Positions 33,109 through 42,356 of a stretch of DNA of 64,000 nt are shown piece by piece. Origin of the DNA: Streptomyces sp. NBC_01476 (lineage in GTDB: Bacteria > Actinomycetota > Actinomycetes > Streptomycetales > Streptomycetaceae). The stretch spans positions 4,842,001 to 4,906,000 of the forward strand of contig NZ_CP109446.1 in assembly GCF_036227265.1 (NCBI RefSeq), read 5' to 3'. Under the pieces are notes generated by a model, which had not been told where the DNA came from, did not search any database, and saw only the letters and a list, made by a program, of their open reading frames with translations. Made by a program: the position numbers and the translations under genes. The number at the start of each line of letters is the position of its first letter. Positions within the stretch are counted from its first letter, which is position 1.

Positions 33109-34014
33109 TCAGAGTGCGCGGACGGCCCAGTCCGGCATGTAGTCGGCCAGCTGGTGGATCGCCACCGGGGTCGACGGATTGGCCGCGTCCAGGTACTGGC
33201 CGTCGCCGATGAAAACGCCCACGTGGTACGCGCTGCCCTCGCCGCCCCAGAAGATGAGGTCGCCGGCCTGGAGGGAGCCGATCGGGACGGGCGTGCCCAC
33301 GGTGGACTGCTCCTGGGAGGTCCGCGGGAGGTCGACACCGACCGAGGCGAACGCGGCCTGGGTGAGGCCGGAACAGTCGTACGAGCCGGGGCCGGTGGCG
33401 CCGTACACATACGGCTTGCCGAGCTGCGCCTTGAGGAAGGTGATCAGCTGGTCGACCTTGCTGGAGGACGCGGGGGCGGACGCCGCGGTGGTGGTCGCGG
33501 TCGGCGTGGCCGCGGAGGACGACGACGAGGACCCAGCAGACCCAGCGGACGCCACCGCGGGCCGGGCGGTGAGCTTCGCGCGCGCACTGGCCCGGGAAGC
33601 GGCCGCGGCACGCTCCCTGGCCGCCTTGGCGGCAGCGGCGGCCCTGGCCTTGGCGGCCTTCGCGTCGGCGGACTTCTTCGCCTTGGCCGCGTCCTCGGCC
33701 GCTTCGGCCGCGGCCCGCTCCTTGGCGGCGGCCAGCGAGGCGTCGAGGGCGTTCTGTTCGATCGCGGCGGCGGCCAGCTGAGCGCTGTCGGCGAGGGCCA
33801 GGGGCGCCGCGGCGGGTGCCGGGGAGGTGGTGTTCGTGTTGTCGGCCATGGCCGGAGCGGCCGCGCCGCCGAGAGCGAGCGCGCTGACGACACCGCCGAC
33901 GAGTCCGGCCCTGCGCACCCACTTGGGGTGACCGGGCGCCGCGTGCCGTCGGCGGCGGGTATGGGTGTCGGTATGCGGTTCGGACGTATGCGTCCGGAGT
34001 GTGTTCGGGGACAT
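33109..34014 (-). CDS. secreted NlpC/P60 peptidoglycan hydrolase
   Basis: A cell-wall endopeptidase, 301 residues. Signal peptide: basic N-terminus (about 1-35) then VGGVVSALALGGAAAPAMA. An Ala/Lys/Arg-rich coiled coil (75-150) and a Ser/Ala/Thr linker follow. The C-terminal NlpC/P60 domain (186-301) has catalytic Cys214 in SYDCSGLTQAAF and His264 in AYHVGVFIGDG, with a possible third polar residue near 287. Such enzymes cut gamma-D-Glu-meso-DAP bonds during growth or spore formation. It has a long upstream region but the C-di-AMP riboswitch often found before related genes was not recognised. Confidence 0.92.
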   Translation of the reverse strand: MSPNTLRTHTSEPHTDTHTRRRRHAAPGHPKWVRRAGLVGGVVSALALGGAAAPAMADNTNTTSPAPAAAPLALADSAQLAAAAIEQNALDASLAAAKERAAAEAAEDAAKAKKSADAKAAKARAAAAAKAARERAAAASRASARAKLTARPAVASAGSAGSSSSSSAATPTATTTAASAPASSSKVDQLITFLKAQLGKPYVYGATGPGSYDCSGLTQAAFASVGVDLPRTSQEQSTVGTPVPIGSLQAGDLIFWGGEGSAYHVGVFIGDGQYLDAANPSTPVAIHQLADYMPDWAVRAL

Positions 34015-34392
34015 GCGGTCCTGGCTATCAGGAACGAATGGTTCCGTTCAACAAAGGTGGGATGCGCCACACTTGACGTGTTCACGGAGCAAATGACCCT
34101 TTTACGATCTTGGCCCCCGGCCGCTTTGATCCGGTTTCACCAGACCGGTCACTTATGCGCTCGTGCACGCGTTCACGCGCCCCAAGTCCCGGGTTTCCGG
34201 GGCCGGTCGGCAGGGCCGGACGGCCCTACCACGGGGGCACGTCCAAGGCTAATTTGCCTTTGGGACGCAGCGCTTGATAGAGATCGCGCCCCTCTGACCA
34301 GCGGTAATACCCGGGGTTGTGACGGGAAGTGATTGTTTGGGGCTCATTCGCCACATGATCACCGCTCATCCGACTTCATGATCGTTCGCCAG

Positions 34393-34440
34393 GTGGTGGA
34401 GATCACAAAGGTCGGGCTGTACCCCGTGTCGCAGATCACA
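34393..34440 (+). promoter_or_regulatory. two Crp-like GTG-N8-CAC sites upstream of nuoA
   Basis: GTG-N8-CAC occurs at 34393-34406 and 34426-34439; both end AGATCACA and are spaced 33 bp (about three helical turns), so two dimers would lie on one DNA face. The GTG and CAC spacing equals that of Crp/FNR-family operators. Binding by a Crp-type regulator is inferred. Confidence 0.45.
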
Positions 34441-34473
34441 GACCGGGAGGCATAGGATGCAGGCGACTTGGGC

Positions 34474-34491
34474 TTGTGAACTGCCTCACAT
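34474..34491 (+). promoter_or_regulatory. Rex-like operator upstream of nuoA
   Basis: TTGTGAA-CTGC-CTCACAT matches the Rex operator pattern TTGTGAA-N4-TTCACAA in 12 of 14 fixed positions. Rex senses NADH/NAD+ and controls respiratory genes in S. coelicolor. It lies just after the TAGGAT hexamer, a good place to block transcription of nuo under reducing conditions. Confidence 0.6.
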
Positions 34492-34583
34492 AGCCGCGAT
34501 CTTCGCGGATCGACGGCAAGGAGCAGTCGCCAAGTGACGGTCCGTACAACGCAGTCATTGTCGACTGGAAGGAGCGGGGGACG

Positions 34584-34943
34584 GTGAACGCATACGCGCC
34601 CATCCTCGTGCTGGGAGGTCTCGCGGCCGGCTTCGCGATCTTCTCCGTTTTCATGGCCTCGATCACCGGGCCGAAACGGTACAACCGGGCCAAGTTGGAA
34701 GCGTACGAGTGCGGTATCGAGCCGACGCCGCAGCCGGCCGGCGGCGGCCGCTTCCCGATCAAGTACTACCTGACGGCGATGCTCTTCATCGTCTTCGACA
34801 TCGAGATCGTCTTCCTCTATCCCTGGGCCGTCACCTTCGACCGCCTGGGGATGTTCGGGCTCGTGGAGATGCTCCTCTTCGTGCTCACCGTCTTCGTCGC
34901 CTACGCCTATGTCTGGCGCCGTGGCGGCCTGGAATGGGACTAG
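34584..34943 (+). CDS. nuoA: NADH-quinone oxidoreductase subunit A
   Basis: Small membrane subunit of Complex I, 119 residues, three membrane helices. The family motif YECGIEP is present (EAYECGIEPTPQ), then FPIKYYLTAMLFIVFDIEIVFLYPWA. GTG start at 34584 with GGAAGGAG upstream. It is the first gene of the nuoA-N operon; nuoB follows after a 59-nt spacer made of repeated GGGGAC words. Confidence 0.96.
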   Translation: MNAYAPILVLGGLAAGFAIFSVFMASITGPKRYNRAKLEAYECGIEPTPQPAGGGRFPIKYYLTAMLFIVFDIEIVFLYPWAVTFDRLGMFGLVEMLLFVLTVFVAYAYVWRRGGLEWD

Positions 34944-35002
34944 AGGACGCAGGGGACTAGGGAACCGGGACCAGGGGACCGAAGGGGACCAGGAGCCAAC
35001 GC

Positions 35003-35557
35003 ATGGGTATCGAAGAGAAACTGCCGAGCGGATTCCTGCTCACATCGGTGGAGACCGCGGCGGGATGGGTACGTAAGGCGTCGGTCTTCCCGGCCACCTT
35101 CGGCCTCGCCTGCTGCGCCATCGAGATGATGACCACCGGCGCCGGGCGGTACGACATGGCCCGGTTCGGCATGGAGGTCTTCCGCGGTTCGCCGCGGCAG
35201 GCCGACCTGATGATCGTGGCGGGCCGGGTGAGCCAGAAGATGGCGCCGGTGCTGCGGCAGGTCTACGACCAGATGCCGAACCCCAAGTGGGTCATCTCGA
35301 TGGGTGTCTGCGCCTCCAGCGGCGGGATGTTCAACAACTACGCGATCGTGCAGGGCGTCGACCACATCGTGCCGGTCGACATCTACCTGCCCGGCTGCCC
35401 GCCGCGTCCGGAGATGCTGCTCGACGCGATCCTCAAGCTGCACGAGAAGATCCAGCACACCAAGCTCGGCGTGAACCAGGTGGAGGCCGCCCGCGAGGCG
35501 GAGCAGGCCGCACTGAAGGCGCTCCCCACGATCGAGATGAAGGGGCTCCTGCGGTGA
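35003..35557 (+). CDS. nuoB: NADH-quinone oxidoreductase subunit B
   Basis: Peripheral-arm subunit that holds the terminal [4Fe-4S] cluster N2, which passes electrons to menaquinone. It has 184 residues; the cluster Cys residues are seen in GLACCAIEMM, MGVCASSGGMF and LPGCPPRPEM. Its stop overlaps the nuoC GTG by 4 nt. The ATG at 35003 is preceded by AGGAG. Confidence 0.96.
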   Translation: MGIEEKLPSGFLLTSVETAAGWVRKASVFPATFGLACCAIEMMTTGAGRYDMARFGMEVFRGSPRQADLMIVAGRVSQKMAPVLRQVYDQMPNPKWVISMGVCASSGGMFNNYAIVQGVDHIVPVDIYLPGCPPRPEMLLDAILKLHEKIQHTKLGVNQVEAAREAEQAALKALPTIEMKGLLR

Positions 35558-36273
35558 GTGAGGCGACTCCCAGGAACGGTGAGAATCTGCCCGGGCAGCG
35601 CACGGAGGGTGCCGGGGAGGTGATCGGTGTCCGGCACGGCATGTTCGGTGCCAACAACGGCGGCGACACCTCCGGTTACGGCGGCCTGGTCCGTACCGTC
35701 CGGCTGCCCGGCGCGAGCTCACGGCCGTACGGCGACCCCTTCGACGAGATCGCCGACGAGCTGGAAGGCGCGCTGGACGAGCAGGGCCTGCCGCCGGCCG
35801 AGGCGATCGAGAAGACCGTGGTGGACCGCGGCGAGCTCACCTTCCACATCGCCCGCGAACACCTCGTCACCGTCGCCAGGACGCTCCGCGACGACCCCGC
35901 GCTCCGCTTCGAACTGTGCACCGGCGTCAGCGGCGTGCACTACCCCGGCGACCAGGGCCGCGAGCTGCATGCCGTCTACCACCTGCGGTCGATCACCCAC
36001 ACCCGGCTGATCCGGCTGGAGGTCAGCGTCTCCGACGCCGACCCGCACATCCCGTCGCTGGTCGCGGTGTACCCGACCAACGACTGGCACGAGCGCGAGA
36101 CGTACGACTTCTTCGGGATCGTCTTCGACGGCCACCCGGCGCTGACCCGGATCATGATGCCGGACGACTGGCCCGGCCACCCGCAGCGCAAGGACTACCC
36201 GCTCGGCGGCATCCCCGTCGAGTACAAGGGCGCCCAGATCCCGGCTCCCGACCAGCGGAGGTCGTACAGCTGA
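35554..36273 (+). CDS. nuoC: NADH-quinone oxidoreductase subunit C
   Basis: The 30-kDa-type hydrophilic subunit of the quinone module, 239 residues. An N-terminal extension (about 1-70) precedes the conserved domain; family block SLVAVYPTNDWHERETYDFFGIVF then RIMMPDDWPGHPQRKDYPL. The start overlaps nuoB by GTGA (35554-35557), and its final base is shared with the nuoD ATG. Confidence 0.95.
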   Translation: MSEATPRNGENLPGQRTEGAGEVIGVRHGMFGANNGGDTSGYGGLVRTVRLPGASSRPYGDPFDEIADELEGALDEQGLPPAEAIEKTVVDRGELTFHIAREHLVTVARTLRDDPALRFELCTGVSGVHYPGDQGRELHAVYHLRSITHTRLIRLEVSVSDADPHIPSLVAVYPTNDWHERETYDFFGIVFDGHPALTRIMMPDDWPGHPQRKDYPLGGIPVEYKGAQIPAPDQRRSYS

Positions 36274-37619
36274 TGAGCAGCACACAGAGCACCCCCCACG
36301 CGCCCGCCCAGGCAGAGGAGCGGGAGACCACCGAGGGCCGGGTCTTCACGGTCACCGGCGGCGACTGGGACGAACTCGCCGAGACCGTCGGCCGCTCCGA
36401 CGACGAGCGGATCATCGTCAACATGGGCCCGCAGCACCCGTCCACCCACGGTGTGCTGCGGCTGATCCTGGAGATCGACGGCGAGACGGTCACCGAGGCC
36501 CGCTCCGGCATCGGCTATCTGCACACCGGCATCGAGAAGAACATGGAGTTCCGGACGTGGACCCAGGGGTCCACCTTCGTGACGCGCATGGACTACCTGA
36601 CGCCGCTGTTCAACGAGACGGCGTACTGCCTGGCCGTGGAGAAGCTGCTCGGCATCACCGACCAGATCCCGGACCGGGCCACCGTGATCCGGGTGCTGCT
36701 GATGGAGCTCAACCGGATCTCCTCGCACCTGGTCGCCATCGCCACCGGCGGCATGGAGCTGGGCGCCACCACGATCATGATCTACGGCTTCCGTGACCGC
36801 GAGATGATCCTGGACATCTTCGAACTGGTCACCGGCCTGCGGATGAACCACGCCTACGTCCGGCCCGGCGGCCTCGCCCAGGACCTGCCGCCCGGCGCGG
36901 TGGACCAGGTGCGGGAATTCGTGAAGAAGTTCCGCAAGAACCTGCCGGAGTACGACAAGCTCGCCACCGGCAACCCGATCTTCAAGGGCCGGATGCAGGA
37001 CGTCGGTTACCTGGACCTGACCGGCTGCATGGCGCTCGGCGCCACCGGCCCGATCCTGCGGGCCGCAGGACTGCCGCACGACCTGCGCAAGGCCGACCCG
37101 TACTGCGGTTACGAGACCTACGACTTCGATATCCCGACCGCCGACACCTGTGACTCCTACGGCCGCTTCCTGGTCCGGCTGCAGGAGATGCGCGAGAGCC
37201 TGCGGATCGTCGAACAGTGCCTGGACCGGCTGGCGCCGGGACCGGTGATGGTCGCGGACAAGAAGATCGCCTGGCCGGCCCAACTGGCCCTCGGCCCGGA
37301 CGGCATGGGCAACTCCCTCGACCACATCAAGCAGATCATGGGCACCTCGATGGAGGCCCTGATCCACCACTTCAAGCTCGTCACCGAGGGATTCCGGGTC
37401 CCGCCGGGCCAGGCGTACTCCTCGGTGGAGTCCGCCAAGGGCGAGCTGGGGGTGCACGTGGTCAGCGACGGCGGCACGCGCCCCTACCGGGTCCACTTCC
37501 GGGACCCCTCCTTCACCAACCTGCAGAGCATGGCCGCGATGTGCGAAGGCGGCCAGGTCGCCGACGTCATCGTCGCGGTGGCATCCATCGACCCCGTGAT
37601 GGGAGGTGTCGACCGATGA
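36273..37619 (+). CDS. nuoD: NADH-quinone oxidoreductase subunit D
   Basis: The 49-kDa-type subunit that together with NuoB forms the quinone-binding cavity, 448 residues. Conserved MGPQHPSTHGVLRLILEIDGE, GYLHTGIEKN, MNHAYVRPGG and the C-terminal PGQAYSSVESAKGELG and RVHFRDPSFTNLQ are all present. The first 40 residues are a variable hydrophilic lead. The ATG at 36273 overlaps the nuoC stop by 1 nt; its own stop overlaps nuoE by ATGA. Confidence 0.96.
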   Translation: MSSTQSTPHAPAQAEERETTEGRVFTVTGGDWDELAETVGRSDDERIIVNMGPQHPSTHGVLRLILEIDGETVTEARSGIGYLHTGIEKNMEFRTWTQGSTFVTRMDYLTPLFNETAYCLAVEKLLGITDQIPDRATVIRVLLMELNRISSHLVAIATGGMELGATTIMIYGFRDREMILDIFELVTGLRMNHAYVRPGGLAQDLPPGAVDQVREFVKKFRKNLPEYDKLATGNPIFKGRMQDVGYLDLTGCMALGATGPILRAAGLPHDLRKADPYCGYETYDFDIPTADTCDSYGRFLVRLQEMRESLRIVEQCLDRLAPGPVMVADKKIAWPAQLALGPDGMGNSLDHIKQIMGTSMEALIHHFKLVTEGFRVPPGQAYSSVESAKGELGVHVVSDGGTRPYRVHFRDPSFTNLQSMAAMCEGGQVADVIVAVASIDPVMGGVDR

Positions 37620-38533
37620 CCGACGTGGTCCTGGGTATCCCCGAGCTGCCCGCGCCCGACTTCCCGGCCGACGTCCGGGCCCGGCTGGAGACCGACGCAA
37701 AGGAGGTGATCGCCCGCTATCCCGGCTCGCGCAGCGCCCTGCTGCCGCTGCTGCACCTGGTGCAGTCGGAGGAAGGGTTCGTCTCCCGCACCGGCATCCG
37801 GTTCTGCGCCGAGCAACTGGACCTCACCACCGCCGAGGTGACCGCGGTCGCCACCTTCTACACGATGTACCGGCGCAAGCCCTCGGGCGACTACCAGGTC
37901 GGGGTCTGCACCAACACGCTGTGCGCGGTGATGGGCGGCGACGCGATCTTCGACGAGCTCAAGCAGCACCTCGGCGTCGGCAACGACGAGACCACCGAGG
38001 ACGGCAAGGTCACCCTCGAACACATCGAGTGCAACGCGGCCTGCGACTTCGCCCCCGTGGTGATGATCAACTGGGAGTTCTTCGACAACCAGACCCCGCA
38101 GTCCGCCAAGCAGCTCGTGGACGACCTGATCGCCGGCCGCGAGGTCCGCCCCACCCGCGGCGCCCCGCTCTGCTCGTACAAGGAGACCGCCCGCATCCTG
38201 GCCGGCTTCCCCGACGAGCGCGAAGGCGCCAACGAGGCCTCCGGCGGCGCCGGTCCCGCCTCGCTGGCCGGGCTGAAGCTGCACCGCGGGGACGCGACCG
38301 CGGCCCGGGTGGTCGGCCAGCGCGGCTCCGCGCCGCAGGACGACGCGGGCACCTACGACACCGCGACCTCGCCGTCGCCCGCCGAGCACGCCAGCTCGCA
38401 CGACGCGCCCGCGCAGACCGCGGCGTCCGACCCGGCGCATCCCTCGGACGCGGTCGCCGAGCCCCCCGCCGCCGGCGGTGGCGCCTCCGCCCGTGAGCCC
38501 CGCAACAGCAGTGCCACCGAGGAGGGCGAGTGA
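37616..38533 (+). CDS. nuoE: NADH-quinone oxidoreductase subunit E
   Basis: The 24-kDa-type subunit with a [2Fe-2S] cluster (N1a) in the NADH-dehydrogenase module, 305 residues. The four ligand Cys residues are in GVCTNTLCAVMGGD and HIECNAACDFAP. The fold ends near residue 215; the last 90 residues are a disordered Ala/Asp/Pro/Ser-rich tail, longer than in enterobacterial NuoE but usual in Streptomyces. Overlaps: ATGA with nuoD, GTGA/TGATG with nuoF. Confidence 0.95.
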   Translation: MTDVVLGIPELPAPDFPADVRARLETDAKEVIARYPGSRSALLPLLHLVQSEEGFVSRTGIRFCAEQLDLTTAEVTAVATFYTMYRRKPSGDYQVGVCTNTLCAVMGGDAIFDELKQHLGVGNDETTEDGKVTLEHIECNAACDFAPVVMINWEFFDNQTPQSAKQLVDDLIAGREVRPTRGAPLCSYKETARILAGFPDEREGANEASGGAGPASLAGLKLHRGDATAARVVGQRGSAPQDDAGTYDTATSPSPAEHASSHDAPAQTAASDPAHPSDAVAEPPAAGGGASAREPRNSSATEEGE

Positions 38534-39867
38534 TGACGGTCGAACCGGCAGAGAAGCTGCTCGCGCCCGTACTGTCGGCGTTCTGGGACGACCCGCGGTC
38601 ATGGACGCTCGACACCTACCGCAGGCACGAGGGTTACGAGGGGCTGACCAAGGCGCTCGCCATGGCCCCCGACGACCTGATCGCCTATGTGAAGGACGCC
38701 GGGCTGCGCGGCCGTGGCGGCGCCGGTTTCCCCACCGGGATGAAGTGGCAGTTCATCCCGCAGGGCGACGGCAAGCCGCACTACCTCGTGGTCAACGCGG
38801 ACGAGTCCGAGCCCGGGACCTGCAAGGACATCCCGCTGCTCTTCGCCAATCCGCACGCGCTCATCGAGGGCATCGTGATCGCCTGCTACGCGATCCGCTC
38901 CAGCCACGCTTTCATCTACCTCCGCGGTGAGGTGGTCCCGGTGCTGCGCCGGCTGCACGAAGCGGTCCGCGAGGCATACGAGGCCGGTTACCTCGGCAAG
39001 GACATCAAGGGCAGCGGCTTCGACCTGGAACTCACCGTGCACGCCGGCGCCGGCGCCTACATCTGCGGTGAGGAGACCGCGCTGCTGGACTCCCTGGAGG
39101 GCCGGCGCGGCCAGCCGAGGCTCCGGCCGCCCTTCCCCGCCGTGGAGGGGCTCTACGCCTGCCCCACCGTGGTGAACAACGTGGAGTCCATCGCCTCGGT
39201 TCCCGCGATCCTGCAGCGCGGGAAGGAGTGGTTCAAGTCGATGGGCAGCGAGAAGTCCCCCGGCTTCACCCTCTACTCGCTCTCCGGCCACGTCGCCCGC
39301 CCCGGCCAGTACGAGGCGCCGCTCGGCATCACGCTGCGGCAGCTCCTCGACATGAGCGGCGGGATGCGCCCCGGGCACCAGCTGAAGTTCTGGACCCCCG
39401 GCGGCTCCTCCACCCCGATGTTCACCGACGAGCACCTCGACGTCCCCCTCGACTACGAAGGGGTCGGCGCGGCCGGTTCGATGCTCGGCACCAAGGCACT
39501 CCAGTGCTTCGACGAGACGACCTGCGTGGTGCGGGCCGTCACCCGGTGGACCGAGTTCTACGCCCACGAGTCGTGCGGCAAATGCACCCCGTGCCGTGAG
39601 GGCACCTACTGGCTGGTCCAGCTGCTCCGTGACATCGAGGCCGGCAAGGGCCGGCCGGAAGACCTCGACAAGCTCAACGACATCGCCGACAACATCAACG
39701 GCAAGTCCTTCTGCGCGCTCGGCGACGGCGCCGCCGCCCCGATCTTCTCCTCGCTCAAGTACTTCCGCGCGGAGTACGAGGAGCACATCGAGCGCAAGGG
39801 CTGCCCCTTCGACCCGGCCCGCTCCACCGCCTGGGCCGACAAGTCCCGTACGGAGGCCCACGCGTGA
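38533..39867 (+). CDS. nuoF: NADH-quinone oxidoreductase subunit F
   Basis: The NADH- and FMN-binding subunit with cluster N3, 444 residues from ATG 38533 (a GTG at 38530 would add one residue). Seen: GLRGRGGAGFPTGMKW (NADH/FMN site), NADESEPGTCKD, GAGAYICGEETALLDSLEG, and the cluster motif SCGKCTPCREGT near 355. It enters electrons from NADH into Complex I. The stop overlaps nuoG by GTGA. Confidence 0.96.
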   Translation: MTVEPAEKLLAPVLSAFWDDPRSWTLDTYRRHEGYEGLTKALAMAPDDLIAYVKDAGLRGRGGAGFPTGMKWQFIPQGDGKPHYLVVNADESEPGTCKDIPLLFANPHALIEGIVIACYAIRSSHAFIYLRGEVVPVLRRLHEAVREAYEAGYLGKDIKGSGFDLELTVHAGAGAYICGEETALLDSLEGRRGQPRLRPPFPAVEGLYACPTVVNNVESIASVPAILQRGKEWFKSMGSEKSPGFTLYSLSGHVARPGQYEAPLGITLRQLLDMSGGMRPGHQLKFWTPGGSSTPMFTDEHLDVPLDYEGVGAAGSMLGTKALQCFDETTCVVRAVTRWTEFYAHESCGKCTPCREGTYWLVQLLRDIEAGKGRPEDLDKLNDIADNINGKSFCALGDGAAAPIFSSLKYFRAEYEEHIERKGCPFDPARSTAWADKSRTEAHA

Positions 39868-42356
39868 CTGTCACTACCAGCGCACCCTCCGGAGGAGGGG
39901 CGGCGGTGCCCCCGGACGATCTGATCGCCGTCACCATCGACGGCATCGCGATCTCCGTCCCCAAGGGCACCTTGGTCATCAGGGCCGCCGAAATGCTCGG
40001 CATCGAGGTGCCGCGCTTCTGCGACCACCCGCTGCTCGACCCGGTCGGCGCCTGCCGCCAGTGCATCGTGGAGATCGAGGGGCAGCGCAAGCCCGTCGCC
40101 TCCTGCACCATCACCTGCACCGACGGGATGGTGATCTCCACCCAGCTCTCCTCGCCGGTCGCCAAGAAGGCGCAGCGCGGGGTGATGGAGCTGCTGCTGA
40201 TCAACCACCCGCTGGACTGCCCGGTCTGCGACAAGGGCGGCGAGTGCCCGCTGCAGAACCAGGCGATGGCGGTCGGCGACCCGGACTCCCGGTTCGAGGG
40301 CAAGAAGCGCACCTACGAGAAGCCGGTGCCGATCTCGGCGCAGGTGCTGCTGGACCGCGAGCGGTGCGTGCTCTGCGCGCGCTGCACCCGCTTCAGCCAG
40401 CAGATCGCCGGCGACCCGATGATCGAGCTGCTGGAGCGCGGGGCGCTGCAGCAGGTCGGCATCGGCGAGGGCGACCCCTTCGAGTCGTACTTCTCCGGCA
40501 ACACCATCCAGATCTGCCCGGTGGGCGCGCTCACCTCGGCCGCGTACCGCTTCCGCTCCCGGCCGTTCGACCTGGTGTCGTCGCCGTCGGTGTGCGAGCA
40601 CTGCGCAGGCGGCTGCGCCACCAGGACCGACCACCGCCGCGGCAAGGTGATGCGGCGGCTGGCCGGCAACGACCCGGAGGTCAATGAGGAGTGGCTGTGC
40701 GACAAGGGCCGCTTCGGCTTCCGGTACGCGCAGCGGCCGGACCGGATCGCGCACCCGCTGGTCCGCAACGCCGAGGGTGAACTGGTCGCCGCCTCCTGGA
40801 CCGAGGCGCTGGCCGCCGCGGCGGCCGGGCTGACCGCGGCGCACGGCCGGGCGGCGGTGCTGACCGGGGGCCGGCTCACCATCGAGGACTCCTACGCCTA
40901 CGCGAAGTTCGCCCGGGTGGTGCTCGGCACCAACGACGTGGACTTCCGGGCCCGCGCCCACTCCGCCGAGGAGGCCGACTTCCTGGCCGCCGCGGTCGCC
41001 GGACGGGGCGTCGACCTGGGCGGCACCCCGCGCGGGGGCGGACCGGCGATCACCAACCGGCTGCTGGAGAAGGCACCGGCCGTCCTGCTCGCCGGACTTG
41101 AGGCCGAAGAGGAGGCCCCCGGGGTCTTCCTGCGGCTGCGCAAGGCGCACCGCAAGTTCAAGCAGCAGACCTACGCGCTCGCCACGCACACCACCCGCGG
41201 CCTGGAGAAGGCCGGCGGCATCCTGCTGCCGGCGGCTCCCGGCACCGAACCGGAGTGGCTGGACGCGCTGGCCGGCGGTGTGGGCCTGGACGAGGCAGGA
41301 CAGCTGGCGGGCGAGGCGCTGCGCGCCGAGGGCTCGGTGATCCTGGTCGGCGAGCGGCTGGCCGCGGTGCCCGGCGCGCTGACCGCGGCGCTCCGGCTGG
41401 CCACCGCGACCGGCGCGAAACTGGCCTGGGTCCCGCGCCGGGCCGGCGAGCGGGGCGCGGTCGAGGCGGGCGCGCTGCCCGGGCTGCTGCCCGGCGGCCG
41501 GCCGGTCACCGACCCGCGGGGCCGCGACGAGGTGGCCCGGATCTGGGGCCTGCCCACGCTGCCCACCCGGTTCGGCCGGGACACCGGTCAGATCATCGAG
41601 GCGGCGGCGACCGGCGAACTGGCCGCACTCGTCGTCGGCGGCGTCGAGGTGGCCGACCTGCCGGACCCGGCCAGGGCCCGGCAGGCCCTGGACGCGGTGG
41701 GCTTCCTGGTCAGCCTGGAGCAGCGGCCCAGCGAGGTCACCGAGCGCGCCGATGTGGTGCTGCCGGTCGCCGCGGTGGTCGAGAAGTCCGGTGCCTTCCT
41801 CAACTGGGAGGGCAGAATGCGGCCGTTCGAGGCCGCGATCAAGCCGGACCAGGCGACCACCCGGCACCAGCTGCCGGACGCCCGGGTGCTGACGATGCTC
41901 GCCGACGCCCTCGATGTGGCGCTTGGCCTGTCCGAGGTACGGCAGGCGCGCGCCGAACTCGACCGCCTCTCCGGCTGGTCGGGCACGTACGCCGACGGGC
42001 CGGCCGAGACGTCCGTACCGCTGCCGCGGCCCGAGTCCGGTCAGGCGGTGCTCGCCGGACACCGGCTGCTGCTCGACCAGGGCCTGCTGCAGCAGGGCGA
42101 CGACGCGCTCGCCGACACCCGGCACGCGGCCGTCGCCCGCATCTCGGCCACCACGGCCGCGGAGGTCGGCGCCACCGACGGCGAACCGCTGACCGTCAGC
42201 GGCCCGGCGGGCATCGTCACGCTGCCGCTGGCCGTCACCCCGATGCCGGACCGGGTGGTGTGGCTGCCGCTCAACTCGGCCGGAGGCGGCGTGGCGTCCG
42301 ACACCGGCGTCCGCCCCGGACAGGTCGTCGGCATCCGCCCGGAGGTGGCCGAATGA
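39864..42356 (+). CDS. nuoG: NADH-quinone oxidoreductase subunit G
   Basis: The large iron-sulfur subunit of the NADH module, 830 residues. N-terminal [2Fe-2S] ferredoxin-like domain with RFCDHPLLDPVGACRQC, a CPVCDKGGECPLQ cluster site, RCVLCARCTRFSQQ, then a molybdopterin-oxidoreductase-like region (from about 240) that no longer binds cofactor in this family. The C-terminal molydopterin-binding-like beta domain is present. GTG start at 39864. Its stop is followed by a 30-codon mini-ORF, not directly by nuoH. Confidence 0.95.
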   Translation: MTVTTSAPSGGGAAVPPDDLIAVTIDGIAISVPKGTLVIRAAEMLGIEVPRFCDHPLLDPVGACRQCIVEIEGQRKPVASCTITCTDGMVISTQLSSPVAKKAQRGVMELLLINHPLDCPVCDKGGECPLQNQAMAVGDPDSRFEGKKRTYEKPVPISAQVLLDRERCVLCARCTRFSQQIAGDPMIELLERGALQQVGIGEGDPFESYFSGNTIQICPVGALTSAAYRFRSRPFDLVSSPSVCEHCAGGCATRTDHRRGKVMRRLAGNDPEVNEEWLCDKGRFGFRYAQRPDRIAHPLVRNAEGELVAASWTEALAAAAAGLTAAHGRAAVLTGGRLTIEDSYAYAKFARVVLGTNDVDFRARAHSAEEADFLAAAVAGRGVDLGGTPRGGGPAITNRLLEKAPAVLLAGLEAEEEAPGVFLRLRKAHRKFKQQTYALATHTTRGLEKAGGILLPAAPGTEPEWLDALAGGVGLDEAGQLAGEALRAEGSVILVGERLAAVPGALTAALRLATATGAKLAWVPRRAGERGAVEAGALPGLLPGGRPVTDPRGRDEVARIWGLPTLPTRFGRDTGQIIEAAATGELAALVVGGVEVADLPDPARARQALDAVGFLVSLEQRPSEVTERADVVLPVAAVVEKSGAFLNWEGRMRPFEAAIKPDQATTRHQLPDARVLTMLADALDVALGLSEVRQARAELDRLSGWSGTYADGPAETSVPLPRPESGQAVLAGHRLLLDQGLLQQGDDALADTRHAAVARISATTAAEVGATDGEPLTVSGPAGIVTLPLAVTPMPDRVVWLPLNSAGGGVASDTGVRPGQVVGIRPEVAE

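Larger units (their letters stand above)
34015..34583. other. long divergent intergenic region (NlpC/P60 and nuoA)
   Basis: A 569-nt gap with no supported gene. The left part (34015-34300) is the leader and promoter area of the NlpC/P60 gene and is less GC-rich than coding DNA. The right part (34330-34583) carries the nuoA control region: paired CAC-type sites, a TAGGAT -10-like hexamer at 34453-34458 and a Rex-like operator. No ydaO/c-di-AMP riboswitch core was found on the minus strand. Confidence 0.6.

Noticed and set aside
34015..34350. Possible ydaO/c-di-AMP riboswitch before the NlpC/P60 gene
   Set aside because: Such riboswitches are common before these genes in Streptomyces, but the conserved core letters of the family were not found on the minus strand here.
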